From positions 10,079,690 to 10,143,689 of the forward strand of contig LS997567.1 of NCBI GenBank assembly GCA_000469685.2: 64,000 nt of DNA, given 5' to 3'. The position numbers and the translations under genes are program-made. Positions 10,990 to 23,460 of this stretch are shown one piece after another. Source of the DNA: Haemonchus contortus (taxonomy: Eukaryota > Nematoda > Chromadorea > Rhabditida > Trichostrongylidae). Within the stretch, counting starts at the first letter, position 1. Each line of letters opens with the position of its first letter. The notes beneath the pieces are model-generated. The model saw only the letters and a program-made list of their open reading frames with translations, did no database searches and was not told where the DNA came from.

Positions 10990-11640
10990 CTTTGTAAGTC
11001 CCTCAGCTCCAAAGAGGGCATGGAGTCAATCGTAGACGGTAACGGAGGAGCCATCGAAAAGGTCTAGGAGTTCCGATACCTGGGGAGTGATGTAGTCGCT
11101 GATGGTAGCGTGGACCAGACCGCAAAATCCCGAATAAACGCGGCATGGATGAAGTGGAGGGAGCCCAGGACTATCAAAACAAGTGTATCGGACAGTAATA
11201 GGGAAAACGATGCTCTACGGCAGCGAGTGTAGGCTCGTAAGCAAACCCCATGGAAAACAGCTCCAAATGAGAATGCTCAGATGAGTCTGCGGCTGGACGC
11301 GGCTGGATCGGGTCATAAATGAAGACGTAAGGACGGCTATGCAAACAGCCCCAGTCCAACTGAAGATGAGAGAGCAACGCTCACGATGGTTCGGGCATGT
11401 ACTAAAAAGACCACAAAGCCTCCGATAAGGGAGGCAAGAGAGTTCGACGCTCAAGATAAGCGACCAGACCACGAGGAGCCCAAAAATGAGATGGCGGGAC
11501 GTGATCAAGGTGGTGGTTCGAACGCAAGGAAAACACTCCCATGTCAGATGTAGCAATTGTGGAACGATGACAGCTCGCGCACTTGAAAAACACTACGGTG
11601 TAGCCTAGCTAGCCTCAACAGGGCATGCAGCGACAAGTTG
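10990..11640 (+). pseudogene. Non-LTR retrotransposon reverse transcriptase, C-terminal end
   Basis: Across frames the plus strand shows the C-terminal signature of RTE-like nematode polymerases: EFRYLGSDVVADGSV (about 11070-11115), INAAWMKWRE, KTMLYGSECRLVSK, LRLDAAGSGHK / TRLDRVINEDVRTAM, SRWFGHVLKRPQ, and MRWRDVIKVV. This is the thumb and connection region after the catalytic palm. It has several stops and frame changes and no upstream palm domain, so it is a 5'-truncated dead copy, as usual for target-primed insertions. Confidence 0.8.
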
Positions 11641-14600
11641 AATGCTAAGCACGATCGCCACCCGTACAAACTCAATTTTCATTCATGTGCCCACATGAAT
11701 GTGCCGAAATTGCATCGATACCTTCACTCAGGAAATGAACGAGTTGTTATAGATTTCGTTTTGCCCATTAACTTCGGAATTTATGACCTCACCGAGATGT
11801 TTTCCTCGGCATTGACCTAGATAAGCGATGAAATTCGAAAAACAACCCGAATTTTCATCGCTGACCAATCGTCAGCCCTATTATTCTCAATCTAAATGCT
11901 TTTCGCATTCATGCCATTGTTATAAAGAAACCACAAATGACTGCCGTTGGGAATTTTACATAACAGCAACGTCGACACAGTTGACTTACAGTAAGCCACC
12001 AGGCTGTTCTTCGAGCTATGCAAAACCAATTGAGCTGGCGTATACAACATCAGAGTTAGTGAAGAGTGATAATGTGAACTAAGGGGATAGTTTTCAAGAC
12101 AACGAGTGTCACTGTAAAAATCACGGTTATGAGGTGGAAAGTAACTCATTCGAATAGGCCTAATTGCCGTTGCATTTGGCCATTCCAAACTCATATTAGG
12201 AATTATGAAAAAGCAGACTTTGCAAGCAAAGAATTCAATTAGAAAAGACGGAATAAGTAATCAAATCCGAGTCATAAGAAAACGTGCGCTCATCTCCAGA
12301 CCGATAAACGACGACGACGAATGGATATAATCACGAACAAACAGAGCTTCAGCTGGTTATGTGTGTCCGTCAGCATCGACAAACCATCGAGGTCCAGGCA
12401 AAATTTGTCCTCTATGCAAACAAAGCTCCAAGTTCTCCTCGGAAACAACCACGTCACCGTCAATCCTATGAGAATGAAAGGCGATTGAATGAGTCGCACT
12501 TAGCCACCTGTCTCGTTCTGATGGACCAATCATAAAAAACGTCACCAAACCTCATATGACCGAACAGAAGCAGTTGATAAGGAAAAAGCGGGAAATGGAA
12601 TCTCACAAGTTTCGAGGAAGCTGTTAGGCAACTGAAGACTCTGAAGACTTTTTGTCATCGTCAAAACGAAGAATATATTTATCAAAGAGTGACGCATGAT
12701 TCGCTTTTTGTGAACTGCCCCCCCCCCTCCCCGACTCGCATCTCTCACTCACCAACCACGGTTACCTATGGTTTCGCTGTTTGTGCAAAAAAACTGTTTT
12801 GATATGACTGGGGGACTTATTGGTGAACGTCGACACGACAGAAAGACGACAAGCTGAATCCAACGACTAGTTAGCGGTGATCCAAATTTGAAACGATGAG
12901 CATAATCAAGTCGTTCCGAACAACAAACGTACAGCCTCCCGGCCCCAATACTTGACCTCATTTGGTGGACGGAAACTGCCAAGTTCAATGAAAATCGTGC
13001 TGGAGGAGTAACTCGCGTAGTAGGACGATGTTCGTTCACTGATTTATATTAACACAAAAGGAAAGTTTGGTGTTCGTGCAGAAAAACACAACGCGCAGGC
13101 TCTCCTTGCTCTCATATTACACTGTTCAATTCGGACAGGTAATCGACGCCATCATCGCTGGTGCAGCAACTGCCTGTCAAAGACAGGAGTATGGAATCGA
13201 CTCAACAAAAGTGACTGCCCTCATAGTAGTAGCAGCAAATGAATGAAGTTGCAGGAACTGTGGCTACAGGATGAGTCGAGTTTTGATTGATCAGATTTCG
13301 GCTGATTTGCTCAGTACCTACGTGCCAATCCTAGTGCACACGACGGCTACATTAGAAAAGGATAGTTAAAACACCAATACAAATTTCGATGATAAGGATA
13401 TGCCCATATTAGTACGAAAAGTATCTAGAGGAGCATGGGTTAGAAGGATGACGCCTGTCACATCCTAAAACGAGGACCAAGCATTTAATCTGTGCTTTTA
13501 GGCCGGGCAAAAGTATCACGACACTGCCGCCTGGTTCTATTTGTGTGGCGAGCGCTCCAGTGGCCCCTATGCGCCGATGCACGAGCCCTGTGTGCTGCCA
13601 GGGTAGATAATTACCTCTGCAAACAAAGAGCTGTGGAATGAGGTTCGAGGCAAATCAAAAGAGCAATAAGAAACAGTGAGCTAGCTATAATTGCGAAGTG
13701 GACGAACAACAAAACATGCATAAGCACACACATGCACACATACATGCACATACCATAAATATGAAAGCGTATACACACACATATACACAAAAAAGCCCGT
13801 TCTGTTAGAAAACTAGTGTGTCTCAAGTCACGAAAACGATGAAAAGTATGAGGAAAAACTCCGATATGAGCACTGATTGGGGCTCTGTAATAAGATATCA
13901 ACCCAATCTGGTCTGAAAGGAAGTATATCCTCTTCCCGTCACCAAAAATGAATATTCTGAGTGATCCGGAAGAACCTTACGAATTGAGCATGTCATTTTC
14001 AAAGTGAGTGATATTGAGGCACTTTTACGGGAGAAAAAAGGTTGGAAAAACTTCTAAGAAACTGATAAAATTGTTCGCACGAGTGGCTACAAAACGAGCT
14101 GTGCGTCCTTCACCTATTCTCAACGAAACCGTGTTCGCAGCGATTTACTCCAACGGAGCTGACCGAGGAAGTGCAGAAAAGGCGATTGGCGACTTTTAAT
14201 GCGTTTCGGTTTGCCGCACTCAGCATTCCTAAGGTATTGCAGGCTAGAATTAGAACCCGAACTCTAGCTGTATTATCGTGAACAATCTCCACTATACTGA
14301 GTACACCTATTACGACACGCAGATAGCATGCCTAAATGCCGGGACATTCGAAAATGAATAGTTGAGAGTTATCGAACTGTGAGCTGTGATGGTGTGTACG
14401 CGTCATAAAATGTCCTTGAAATGGGAAATTATATCAGTATCCTTCATTTCCCAAGATTCAACAAGAGCGTATCAAGTAACAGTCCTTACAACATGGCATC
14501 TCACTGCTAGTGACAAAGAGCGAGTCGCCGAAACAAGCCCGTAAGTATGGGCGAAGTTAAACTATCAGTTGATTTAATTGAGACAATCAACACTACCCGT

Positions 14601-15069
14601 TTTGCGATAGAGCTATGGCATGCCCCGCCATTCGACTTCTTACCGAAATTCATTATGATTGTTACGAGCTTTTTCAAGTATTTGTGATTACAGATATCTA
14701 AAAAAAGGCTCGTTCGAGATTGGCTTCCACTAGAGGAGTCGAAGGGTAGCATTAATTTCGCATCTCTGAACTTCTCTTCAACTCTCTTCTAATACCACTT
14801 AATTCGAAGCATAAGCTTCTTACACCTAGAATGCTCTACTCGAAACCACCTTGAGATGAATAGGATGATTTCGGATAAATTCTCCCAGCAATAAATTAAG
14901 GATCAATTTAGAACATGTAGAGGAGAGAAGATAGGAAGAGCAGTGGTCATTCAACTGATTACTGTACTGAATCAAAATCCAGAAAGTGCTATGCACTACG
15001 GTTTCGATAATTTCGGATAACTCGAAATGACGAGGACGACCCTTCTCACTCACAACTTGTGGCGGTAAT
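11641..15069. other. Unassigned intergenic region
   Basis: I found no transposon termini or convincing exons here. There is a pyrimidine-rich run at 12719-12734 and a CA-rich stretch at about 13720-13790 (ACACATGCACACATACATGC). Short open frames have no known motif. Confidence 0.35.
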
Positions 15070-15090
15070 TATTGGGTCGTTCAGAAAGTA

Positions 15091-15666
15091 ATAGATTGAT
15101 GCGTAATTATTGCGGATTTTTTCGCGACATCTTTTCTCTCGATACAATTCGAATATTGAATTCGAAATTTAGTGAAAGTAACTTTTCGCCTTCCTCAACA
15201 GAAATATGTATAGAAAGTCATCTTCATATACGCCATATTATGCCCTATTACTTCGAGAAAGATTGGGAGGTGGCAGAGTCATAAAGTGATCTCAACGAAT
15301 TTCTCGGCGGTGGAACAGCCAGCCAAAGCCGAATAATGAAAGGAATCTGCTTCTACTGTCACCCAATTCACCCACAGAAACCACCATGGATTACCACGTC
15401 AATCGTCATTGGAAAATTTGGCTATTGCACAGATTTTTTGACGAAATGGATGACTTGACGGTCGACGTCAAGGCGTGGATCGTCTCAAAGAATCGAAACT
15501 TCTTCGCCTTTGAAATTCGATCGCCAAGCAAATGGGAAGCTGTGTTTGACGTAGATGGTGAATATGCTGTGGAGTAATTATTTGAACATGCCTCTGCTAA
15601 ATATTTCTATCGTTTCTTTAAGTAAAATTTGCTTCAAAAATCCGCAATAACTATGCATCCACCTAA
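15091..15666 (+). mobile_element. Internally deleted mariner nested in the outer mariner
   Basis: Its ends, GATTGATGCGTAATTATTGC and the complement of GGTGGATGCATAGTTATTGC, pair as inverted repeats and resemble the cecropia-type mariner terminus (TTAGGTTGGTGCAAAAGTAA). TA flanks both ends (15089-15090, 15667-15668). At 576 bp it has lost the middle of the gene. Confidence 0.75.
15220..15577 (+). pseudogene. Deleted mariner transposase (N- and C-terminal pieces)
   Basis: The N-terminal DNA-binding start is visible as HIRHIMPYYFEKDWEVAES followed by SDLNEFLGGGT after a stop. The C-terminal end reads KWEAVFDVDGEYAVE and stops, matching the usual W-x-x-V-I-D-x-x-G-x-Y ending. The catalytic middle is missing. 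It could be a MITE-like passenger mobilised by a full-length relative. Confidence 0.65.
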
Positions 15667-16079
15667 TAATTTCGATTCATGAGAGCGATCTTTTCAATCG
15701 CTTGTTTTGGAAGCTTTTCAAAAGTGTGAACGATTTTTATTTGATATGTATTACATGTATATGCTTGCACATTTTCCAGGAAAAACTGAACAAGTTCCAT
15801 TCGCAAATGTATTTTTAGACCACTTTGAATAGAGAGTGTCAGATGGAGCACTTTCTGCACATCTCATTTTTTTACTTCTATCTTAACTGGAGAGCGATTG
15901 GTGTTTTTCATGATATATGTAAAACATGAGGTGACAATGTCCTATCACAAAGCACATGCGAACACTAATTCACAGCTTTTCGTTCCAGCAAGTTATCACT
16001 GCAAGTTGGGCTGACCAGTAGGCATGGATGGTCACCTTTTGACGGTATTGACCGAAGCCAATCTTTATGTAACCCACGT

Positions 16080-16810
16080 AGGAACTTTTTGACAAATCCA
16101 ACGCATATACGGGAATATTTGGCGAGAATATGGAAAAACTCGGTCTAGTCAGAAGGCTTCAAGTTCAGATGTCACATGAGTCTAGGGAGATGCAGATGGC
16201 GAGGCGAGATCGATTCGTCGATTTACTCTTCAAATGCAATGAAGTCCACCCATTTATCACGCGAATAGTGACTGTCGATAGAAAAAAAAGTCGGGATCAT
16301 CACGATAATTCTACTAACAAAAGACTATGGTAAAGATGGGACAAACCTGCACAAACGAGGTTCAACGCTAATTTTTTATCATTACAAAAGTGAGATAGAG
16401 TTTGAAGCGCTTCCAAGGAACTGGTATGTCAACTTGAACCTCTACTCATTAGAATTTCATGGGGCGGTTGAAAAAACCTTCTAAAACTAGCGAGTCGCAA
16501 GTGAGTAATGCTATGAGGTGGCGAGGTCAGATCGCACTCATTTGTGGAGAATTGGCAGAAAATATCAAAGCATGGTTGGGAAGTGATGCTACATCCTCCA
16601 TATAGCCCTAATCTCGTTCCATCCGAATACTAACTATTGTGATAGTTGCAGAAATCCACCAATGGGAGATACTTGGTCGAAGCTGAAGATATCAAATCTA
16701 ATGTGGCGCACTGTTTTTGCCAAAAAGCTGGGAGTTCCGTGAAGAATGAGCTATGAAATTATCACAAGGAAGGCAGAAGATAGCCGAACAAAACCCGGTA
16801 TATGTATACC
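16080..16810 (+). pseudogene. Mariner transposase remnant of the outer element
   Basis: A 67-codon frame (16130-16333) contains KLGLVRRLQVQMSHESRE, then FKCNEVHPFITRIVTVDRKK, the block that normally carries the first catalytic Asp (TGDEKW); here the Asp remains in TVD but the rest is altered. Further on, after frame shifts, come GWEVMLHPPYSPNLVPSEY-like sequence (about 16574-16630) and GRYLVEAEDIKSNVAHCF. The second Asp block (HHDNARPH) is degraded. Clearly mariner, clearly inactive. Confidence 0.8.
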
Positions 16811-16893
16811 ACTGATTGAGGTTCGTTCGGGAAGCGAAAAAAAAATTTTGTGAAATACTCAGAAACCGAAATAACTTTCCGAACGACCCAATA

Positions 16894-18790
16894 GTTCTAC
16901 ATGTAGCCGATCCTTCCTAAGCAACACAACCAAAACTATGCAACGGAGTGCAGAAGTTAAGAATGAAATAAATAAAGTAATGTCGTATAGTACAATTACT
17001 ATTACAATCATAACTGTTCCAAAATTTCGCTAGCTTTGAGCAATATCCAACCCCGTTTTTCCTAGCTTGTATCGGAAGCTCAAAGTACATTATAAATCTT
17101 GCGCCAAGTTTTTCAATATCTTCTTCATTCTATTTTTAATTTTTTTACTTCAATTTTTAAAATTTTCCGGCAGTCTGATCAAATGCCATCTAAAATTTGC
17201 TCTTCTGCGCTAGGTTTGGAAAATTCCTCGCACAGTGGTGGAATGGTTTGATCGCTTCGTTCAAGCAATTACGGCTTGAAATAGAATCAAGTCTCGCCCG
17301 GGAGGTCCTTTTCCAGAAATCACGGAATCCTAAAACGAGTTCCTTTCTGGCTATCACATTACAGTGGTCTTTGCTACCCTGGAAAAGTCATGAAGTTTGG
17401 TGCCGTACGTGAATCACACTCGAAGGCGCCAATGGCTGGACTGTCGATCCGACTGCTATCTCGAGAGGACATTACAGTACCACTAAGTGTCAGTGGAGCG
17501 AATGATTTGCACTACTCCCTGTTATCTCCTCTTTGGGCTGACTGCCGTGGACCAAGTGCAAATTTATGCTCCACTGACAGCTGCAACGTCCGTCTGAAAC
17601 TCGCGGTCTGACGCGCCACGAGCAACGGCTGTTGCGTGATCTTGTTTTGACGGACGCGCGGTACGAAGCTCACCCTTCGTGATGCGTATCACTGGGTGTT
17701 CCTCCTTCCCAACGCTACGGTTACGGGCGAAGTCTACTACAGCCAGCTATGTACTATGGCGTAAAAACTTTAAGTAGTTTTTTCGCTACTCGACAAAATG
17801 TACCTGCTTCGCGACAACGCAACGACGACACAGCTTTGCCTAAACTAAGCCAGGAAATTTCAGCCCATCCTCTGTACAGCCTCATCCAGCCCCTTCCAAC
17901 TACCATCTATTCGTGCCCCTCCGCAGCCATCTCGCAAGCAAGAGATTCGATTTTGTGGAAAACCACAAAAACGTCCTCACTACTCTCTCAATCTAGAAAC
18001 CACAGGACGTCATTGGCAACATGTTGTTAGCAATGATGGTGCATACATATATTGTACATCAACATTGCCCTGCAGTTTTCTGAAATCACGTTTAATCGAA
18101 ATGAGTTTCAAATACGTAGAGCCGTTTGATATGAACTCGTAATGAGGCTTCTCGAAATTGTTCAAGACTTTGTCCTGTTGGCGATTTCTTCACATTTAAC
18201 GCCTTCGTTAGACTTCAAAATTACAACAGCTTCACTCAATAAGTTAGGACACTGAAACATCAAAACGGAACTGCAAAAAAAAACGGAAAGTGCAAGGAAT
18301 AGCGTGGCGAATCTTGTACTCAGAATCGCAGCAGGATTTACATTTTCCGTACACTAGGGCATGGAGAAGAAGATTCTTATTCATGGACGTGAAGCTTATT
18401 CGAATTTCCCATTGAAAAAAATCATGGGAAGCACACGAATTGTACTGCACTAGGCTAGCATTTAACGCGAAGAAGTTGCGTGACGTTGTGAGAATGATAG
18501 CATTATAACACATCTAAGGCTAAGGATAAGATCGGCGCCCTATTTTCTATTTGAGATCCCCGCCGACAAGTCGGCATTTTTGATTCGTATCGATGAGTTT
18601 TTATGCTGTAACTGATTGTATGAAGTGTTCTGATTTCGAAGTCAGAAAAATGCATCAAATACCAAAAGCTCACGAAAAAGATAAACTTTCAGTGCTGAAA
18701 GTACTCACTCGATACAAGATTGTATAAAGCTCAGAGATAGTGAGCTTCCGAATAATCTGGAGCGGCTACAGGGGGGAAACGGGAAGTAGG
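16894..18790. other. Unassigned region
   Basis: Apart from the hairpin at 17488-17579 nothing is recognised. Open frames of 70-93 codons (17197-18030) have no motif I know. Confidence 0.3.
17488..17579. repeat. Hairpin with ~25-bp arms
   Basis: TGTCAGTGGAGCGAATGATT and its continuation TGCACT pair with AGTGCAAATTTATGCTCCAC and TGACA 40 bp downstream, with few mismatches. It could be a small MITE core or a structured RNA; I cannot distinguish these. Confidence 0.45.
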
Positions 18791-18797
18791 AACGGTT

Positions 18798-19034
18798 TTG
18801 TGTAATCGATTCGCCGCATACGGCTGTCGCGAACTTCGTTTCGCCGTTATTACGGCTCTAGCGTTCTTCATACAGCTCCATCGCTATACGATTGTTACTT
18901 CTGGCATGATTCTACTGTTAGTTCTTCTGTTGCTGTATTTCTTACTTGCCGCAGCATTCTGCTACATTCCTTCGCGCGCGGCGCCTCTCTTGCCGCGACG
19001 CGACGATTTCGTTCCTACTGCACCACACCCCTAG
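18798..19034 (+). CDS. Possible exon encoding a transmembrane segment
   Basis: A 78-codon plus frame contains one clear hydrophobic stretch (MILLLVLLLLYFLLAAAF) followed by a basic, Pro-rich tail ending in a stop at 19032-19034. A possible acceptor, TTCTTCATACAG, precedes codons for LHRYTIV at about 18880. It could be the last exon of a membrane protein or a chance frame. No partner exons were found and no codon-usage test was possible. Confidence 0.25.
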   Translation: MCNRFAAYGCRELRFAVITALAFFIQLHRYTIVTSGMILLLVLLLLYFLLAAAFCYIPSRAAPLLPRRDDFVPTAPHP

Positions 19035-19039
19035 TATTA

Positions 19040-19830
19040 CTAGAAATAGAAGGGGCGCTGCGATGCAACCATCCCACAATCTTCTGAGCATTTGACTTGT
19101 AAACAGTATACGATAATCAAGTAGTCCTACCTAACTGGTTCGGATAGCTCAGGCTACAAGCCAATCACTCAGACAACCATATAACAAATGGCGAAAAAGA
19201 ACTTCACAGGCACACATAGATATTATGGTAAACGTGCACAGCTGTAACAACAAGGAAATAGGCGAATTGGAATCTAGAGCGTAGCTACTTGTCGTAGTCA
19301 AGAACTTCTCGTCGTTTCAAGTATAAAACGTTCAAAACATCATCACACCACAAGCTTGAAATCTCCGCTCGGCGCATTTTGTGGCCAGCGAAAGCCTACT
19401 CTTGCGTGCCATTACGATACCTGAATCGGCGCGGAAACTGGTTTTCTTGCACTAATGTGAACGGCCAGTTACCACGTCGCGGTGTAGGGCGTGCCGTTGG
19501 CTTCAGAGCGCTGCGTCTCACCATTATCCCTATCCTTCATTTCCACAACGCATTCAATCTCCTTCGACCTCTTGATTCTCAGTCATCCTCCTCTCCTCAC
19601 CCTCTCCCTCTTTACCATGCTTTGGGAAGCTCGCAATTTCATCCACGAACTCAATACAATTATCTTTTCGTTCTTCCTAGTGTGTTACGCAGCAATTGTT
19701 CATCCTCTGCATGCGATAAGAAAAACTCTCCCAAGCACACAAAAAGCTTTAACGAGATCATCGCTCAGAGTCATATTGTCTAAAAATGATATATGTTTAA
19801 CGATTCGCGAGCTACCATCAAACTTTACTT
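19040..19830. other. Sequence downstream of the Ser/Gln-rich gene
   Basis: On the minus strand this is the intron or 3' flank after the donor at 19832-19831. Candidate acceptors exist (for example ATCATTTTTAG near 19785 and TTATCGCATGCAG near 19709), each followed by a very short in-phase frame and stop. I cannot choose between them, so the 3' end of the gene is unresolved. The plus-strand frames here look like shadows. Confidence 0.3.
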
Positions 19831-19832
19831 AC

Positions 19833-20958
19833 TTTCGTCGGCAGAGGAAAATTGAAGACGGTAGCGGAGTTACTGAGGCTTCGTGGGCTTCTCGAACCAG
19901 TATCAACATGAATGACGGCTTTACTCTTGAACACGCTCGATTTAGGGCTCATTGGGCCATTCGACACAAGGCTCTTTTCCTGACTTGGAGCACTGGCAAT
20001 TTGTAATGCCGGCGTACCGGGACGTTTTTCGAATTCCGTTATTCGTGATGCCACGCTGCCGGTCACAGGTATAGGGAAATGCGGGCTCACACGTAGTCCC
20101 GTCCGGAAAACGTTGTATGTCTGCACTCCCGCATTTGATAGCTGCTCCTTAATGTTATGTTTCGGCTTTGGATGCGGAAGGCCTGATGGAGATGGTACCT
20201 GGTACACCGACGACGTTTCGCTGTTCGAATCGGTGGGGCTGGAAGAGTTCATTTTTCGTGACATCGTACTAGCGGCATCAACAACTCGAGGAGGACCAAG
20301 CACATGGTCATCTGTTGGGAACCGTGCGCATCCGCCGAGCAGTCTAGCACTATTAGAGTAATAAGTTGTACGCACGCCACACTGCAACTCCTGTACAGCA
20401 TTGTCTAGATCGCGAAAGTTCGGTAACGGATCTTGGAGGTGAACCAAAGGCGTACCGGGTCGCTGGGGAGCTGCATTTCGATGTGGTGGAATGTATGTGG
20501 AAGCCGAAGACGCCTCGTGTAAGTAGTGCTCACGTCTGGCTGCCAACTGTGCACCGGTACCCGGCTTATTCATATTACTAAAAGATGAGTTTGTATCTTC
20601 TTGAAGCATCTGCAAGCGCTCAGCAGCTGTTAGGTTGCCGGGTATCCGTTGGATCGTCCGCGATGATGAGCGGTTGTTGACAGTGTTACTCCAGAAACTG
20701 TCGATTGCGCCAGATTTTCTCAGCTCAGGAGCTTCAGCGGCACGACGCTCAATAGCTGTGTTTAACACTGACCTTTCCGACCTGCTCATTTCGTTATTGC
20801 TGGCGGACTTCTGCATCAACAATGAACCGCAACGTCGTGGTAACGTCGGCGCCCCGGAGCTTGTGAAAGAATGAAGCAGACCACTGTCTCCTGTTTCTGG
20901 CGGCAGGTTCTTGAATCTGAAAATTTGCAGTGCTGCAGGAATGTGGTGAGCGAAAACA
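19833..20958 (-). CDS. Ser/Pro-rich disordered protein, exon 2
   Basis: This 1126-bp exon follows the exon at 21003-22237 across a 44-bp intron (21002-20959). The donor is AACAG/GTATTA and the acceptor TTTTTATATTCCAG. Phases agree (2 bases before, 1 after), giving 375 uninterrupted codons, far longer than expected by chance among the surrounding debris. It ends at AAA/GTAAGT (19833/19832), a strong donor, so a further exon should follow; reading through gives a stop at 19818. The protein is rich in Ser, Pro, Arg and Asn (for example MSRSERSVLNTAIERRAAEA, YIPPHRNAAPQRPGTP, SRITEFEKRPGTPAL) with no folded domain that I recognise. It may be a cytoskeletal or signalling scaffold; that is inference. 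Confidence 0.75.
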
Positions 20959-21002
20959 CTGGAATATAAAAAAGCTTAGTGGGTTCCAGAACTCTTTAAT
21001 AC

Positions 21003-22237
21003 CTGTTTTGCACTTGTGCAAATGAGTTGCTCCATTCGGTCGTCGATCGATTCATATTCTCTTCGAGTACTGAGGCCAATAACGAATCGAGCTGTGTCAC
21101 GTCGAAATAATCTTCCCAGCGCTTATAACTTGCAGTAGGGGTGTCGTTGTTGTTTAGGAGATCACTACGAAATTTACGTTCAGACCGATCACCAACTTGT
21201 TTTGCTGTAGAGTCGGAGTTCTGTGGATGCAGCGTGGCAACACCGTTTGTGTATCGCAACGTGTTGCTGGGATTACTCTCCCTACCTCCACCACCGCCGC
21301 CGCTTGAGTGCGAATGTGTTGGTGAATGATTGAAGTCGCTGTAAACAGAGACGTTCAGTGGGTTTTCACGAGGCAAAAGCGCTTGGCCGTTCAGAGGTAA
21401 CGATTGAGTGCGATGCGGTGATGAGAGGTTGACATAGATTGGCTGCTGTGTCTGATGATGCTGCTGTTTATGGGGCTGATGTGACTGCACCTGCTGACGA
21501 CGATGTTGCTGTTGTTGCTGCTGTTGTGATTGTTGCTTTGGCACAGAGAGTTCAACCAGCGGATAGCCAGGCACCGCGTCCGTGGGACGATAGGAATGTG
21601 TGTCGACGGGTCGTTCGTCAAGACGATAGATGCGCTGCTGAGCGATCGCCGTTGAGCCAAGTTTAGATGAATACACAGACTGTTTAGCTGATGGATAGCG
21701 AGAAAGCAGATTCAGGAGCGCCGAGCTACTCGACGGAGAGCGCTCCCGCAGGTGCTGTGTGAAATTGTGGGCGGCGCTATTAAACTGCAGGGAGAGCTGC
21801 TCCTCAACTCGCTCTTTGTACGTCGACGGAAGCTGAACCGTGCTCGACGCAGGTCTTCGTAGATGTGTCATTGACTTGTCGTCTAAGCTGCTGATCTGGC
21901 CCGAATTGCGCCATAAGCCACTGTCGACGTTAGTGATACAGTACGGCTCTAACGATGCTGACGCAGTCGACATTAACAGTAATGTGGATGGGTCGTGATC
22001 CTCAGAGAACAATCGGCGTTGCACAAATGAATGTCGTCGTGTGTCGGCACTCTGGGATCGTGGGCGATACTCATCAACATATGAAGTTCTCGCCGCTGAT
22101 AAGGACTGCACAGGAAGTGATGGCGTATCGTGATGAGCATTATTCGGATTAGTAAATGGATCCGGATGAAACATTACAGATTCGCTGTGTCCCAACGGCG
22201 TTGCGCACGTGATCGTATGTCTGCAACTGAATTGCAT
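21003..22237 (-). CDS. Ser/Gln-rich scaffold-like protein with LD motif, exon 1
   Basis: About 410 uninterrupted codons end at the donor AACAG/GTATTA. An ATG at 22237 is preceded by an in-frame stop. Acceptor-like sites (AATTCAG, exon start 22226; TTGCAG, exon start 22220) lie just inside it, so this may be an internal exon whose coding part begins there. Features in order: a basic Ser-rich region (YRPRSQSADTRRHSFVQRR), a Gln/His-rich tract (about 21450-21535), a Gly run (about 21285-21305), and near the end TQLDSLLASVLEE (21062-21097). That motif matches the LDxLLxxL pattern through which paxillin-type LD motifs bind helical partners. No enzymatic domain is visible. Its neighbour upstream is the exon chain at 28584-26420 on the same strand. 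Confidence 0.8.
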
Positions 22238-23460
22238 CGAGTCATCAAGAACTGATCGTATTTATTCGCAACGACGATTCAGTGTATATAGGCGAAATCA
22301 AATACTTGAACCCCTATGAGAAGTTGATAGTGCAACAAATTCCACAAGCTGGCTCTATGAATGAGCAGAGATGGTAGGAAAAGGGGTCAGGGTGGCACAC
22401 AATGTCTGAAGTGCTGAAGGTGAATGATAGTAGTGACCACCCAAATATTTATAATGGAGCACATGTTTACACAGGTTCTGCGTGATGCGTGAGGGTTTTC
22501 TAACCCGCTCAAGAGAAACTGATTACCTCTTTCATAAAAACTAGAGGTGAACTGCAAAGGAAATACTTAACATGTATCAATAAAGTAATTGGGATTAGTG
22601 GAAAAAGTATATGAGAATTGGCATGGAACAATCTGAAGATGGCAATAGTGAATTCAACCGTTGGAAAGTTTATCATGCTGGAGATGACCCGTCATCTTAG
22701 TTGGATGAGTGGTCGCTATGATGAGCATTCGAAGAGAGCGAAAATTGAGGCTGAACTCTGTATAGTGACCTTTACGAAATGACAGAAACTTTGAAAAGTA
22801 GGGTAGAAGCGATGGTTCTAGAGGATTAGGTTCAACCCAGGAATAACTAACCTCATAAGACACAATTAACAGAAAAGTTGCTCAACCCAAGGGACTCCGC
22901 TCACTATTACTAAAGGAATTATAAATATATCAGGCACGGTGACAAAAACCACCGTCACAGAACCCCCCTAACAGTCATTTCCATAAAATCATCTAGTTTT
23001 TCAAAAGTCTTCGTAACGAGGATTTTGACCTTCCTTGGCATACCGCTTATTTGAAACCGCCGAGCAAACGCATTACAAATAGCACTTCGAGCAATACTCT
23101 TATAACATACGCATCATCATTGTGACCAAAGAGAATGAAAAAGAGTAGTGACGACTTAAATTGCCCAGACAATCTGATAATTTCAAGAAGTTTGTAACAA
23201 GAAAAAATTACTTGAAAGAACATTAATACCAGGTCGGGCCCTTCAGGTGAATGTCGCAGTATCTAAGGTGGCGACAAAAAATCCACGAGAAAGATCGCAA
23301 ATCGATAAGTTGGTAACTGACCATCAGCTTATAAATCGTGTTGGCTCGCAAATCGAGAACGGCTCTAGGGCAACCGTCAGCGCCGGCGGTATTGTTACAG
23401 CGTGCGTGGCGGCTGCTTGCATTCCTCCGCAGTCTGTGACGAACGGGCTTTCCTACTCCA
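22238..23460. other. Unassigned region, possible intron or 5' flank
   Basis: It lies between the two minus-strand exon groups. No splice-bounded open frame or repeat terminus was identified. Confidence 0.3.

Larger units (their letters stand above)
15072..16891 (+). mobile_element. Mariner transposon (outer), with a second mariner inside
   Basis: Ends are TTGGGTCGTTCAGAAAGTAA and the complementary ACTTTCCGAACGACCCAA, with TA on both sides (15070-15071, 16892-16893). Removing the nested element at 15091-15666 leaves about 1.25 kb, the normal mariner length. The transposase remnant reads in the plus direction. The nested copy sits 19 bp inside the left terminus. Confidence 0.85.

Noticed and set aside
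19491..20006. 171-codon plus-strand open frame
   Set aside because: It overlaps the minus-strand exon 19833-20958, which has consistent splicing and is part of a longer coherent protein; the plus frame is its shadow plus flanking sequence.
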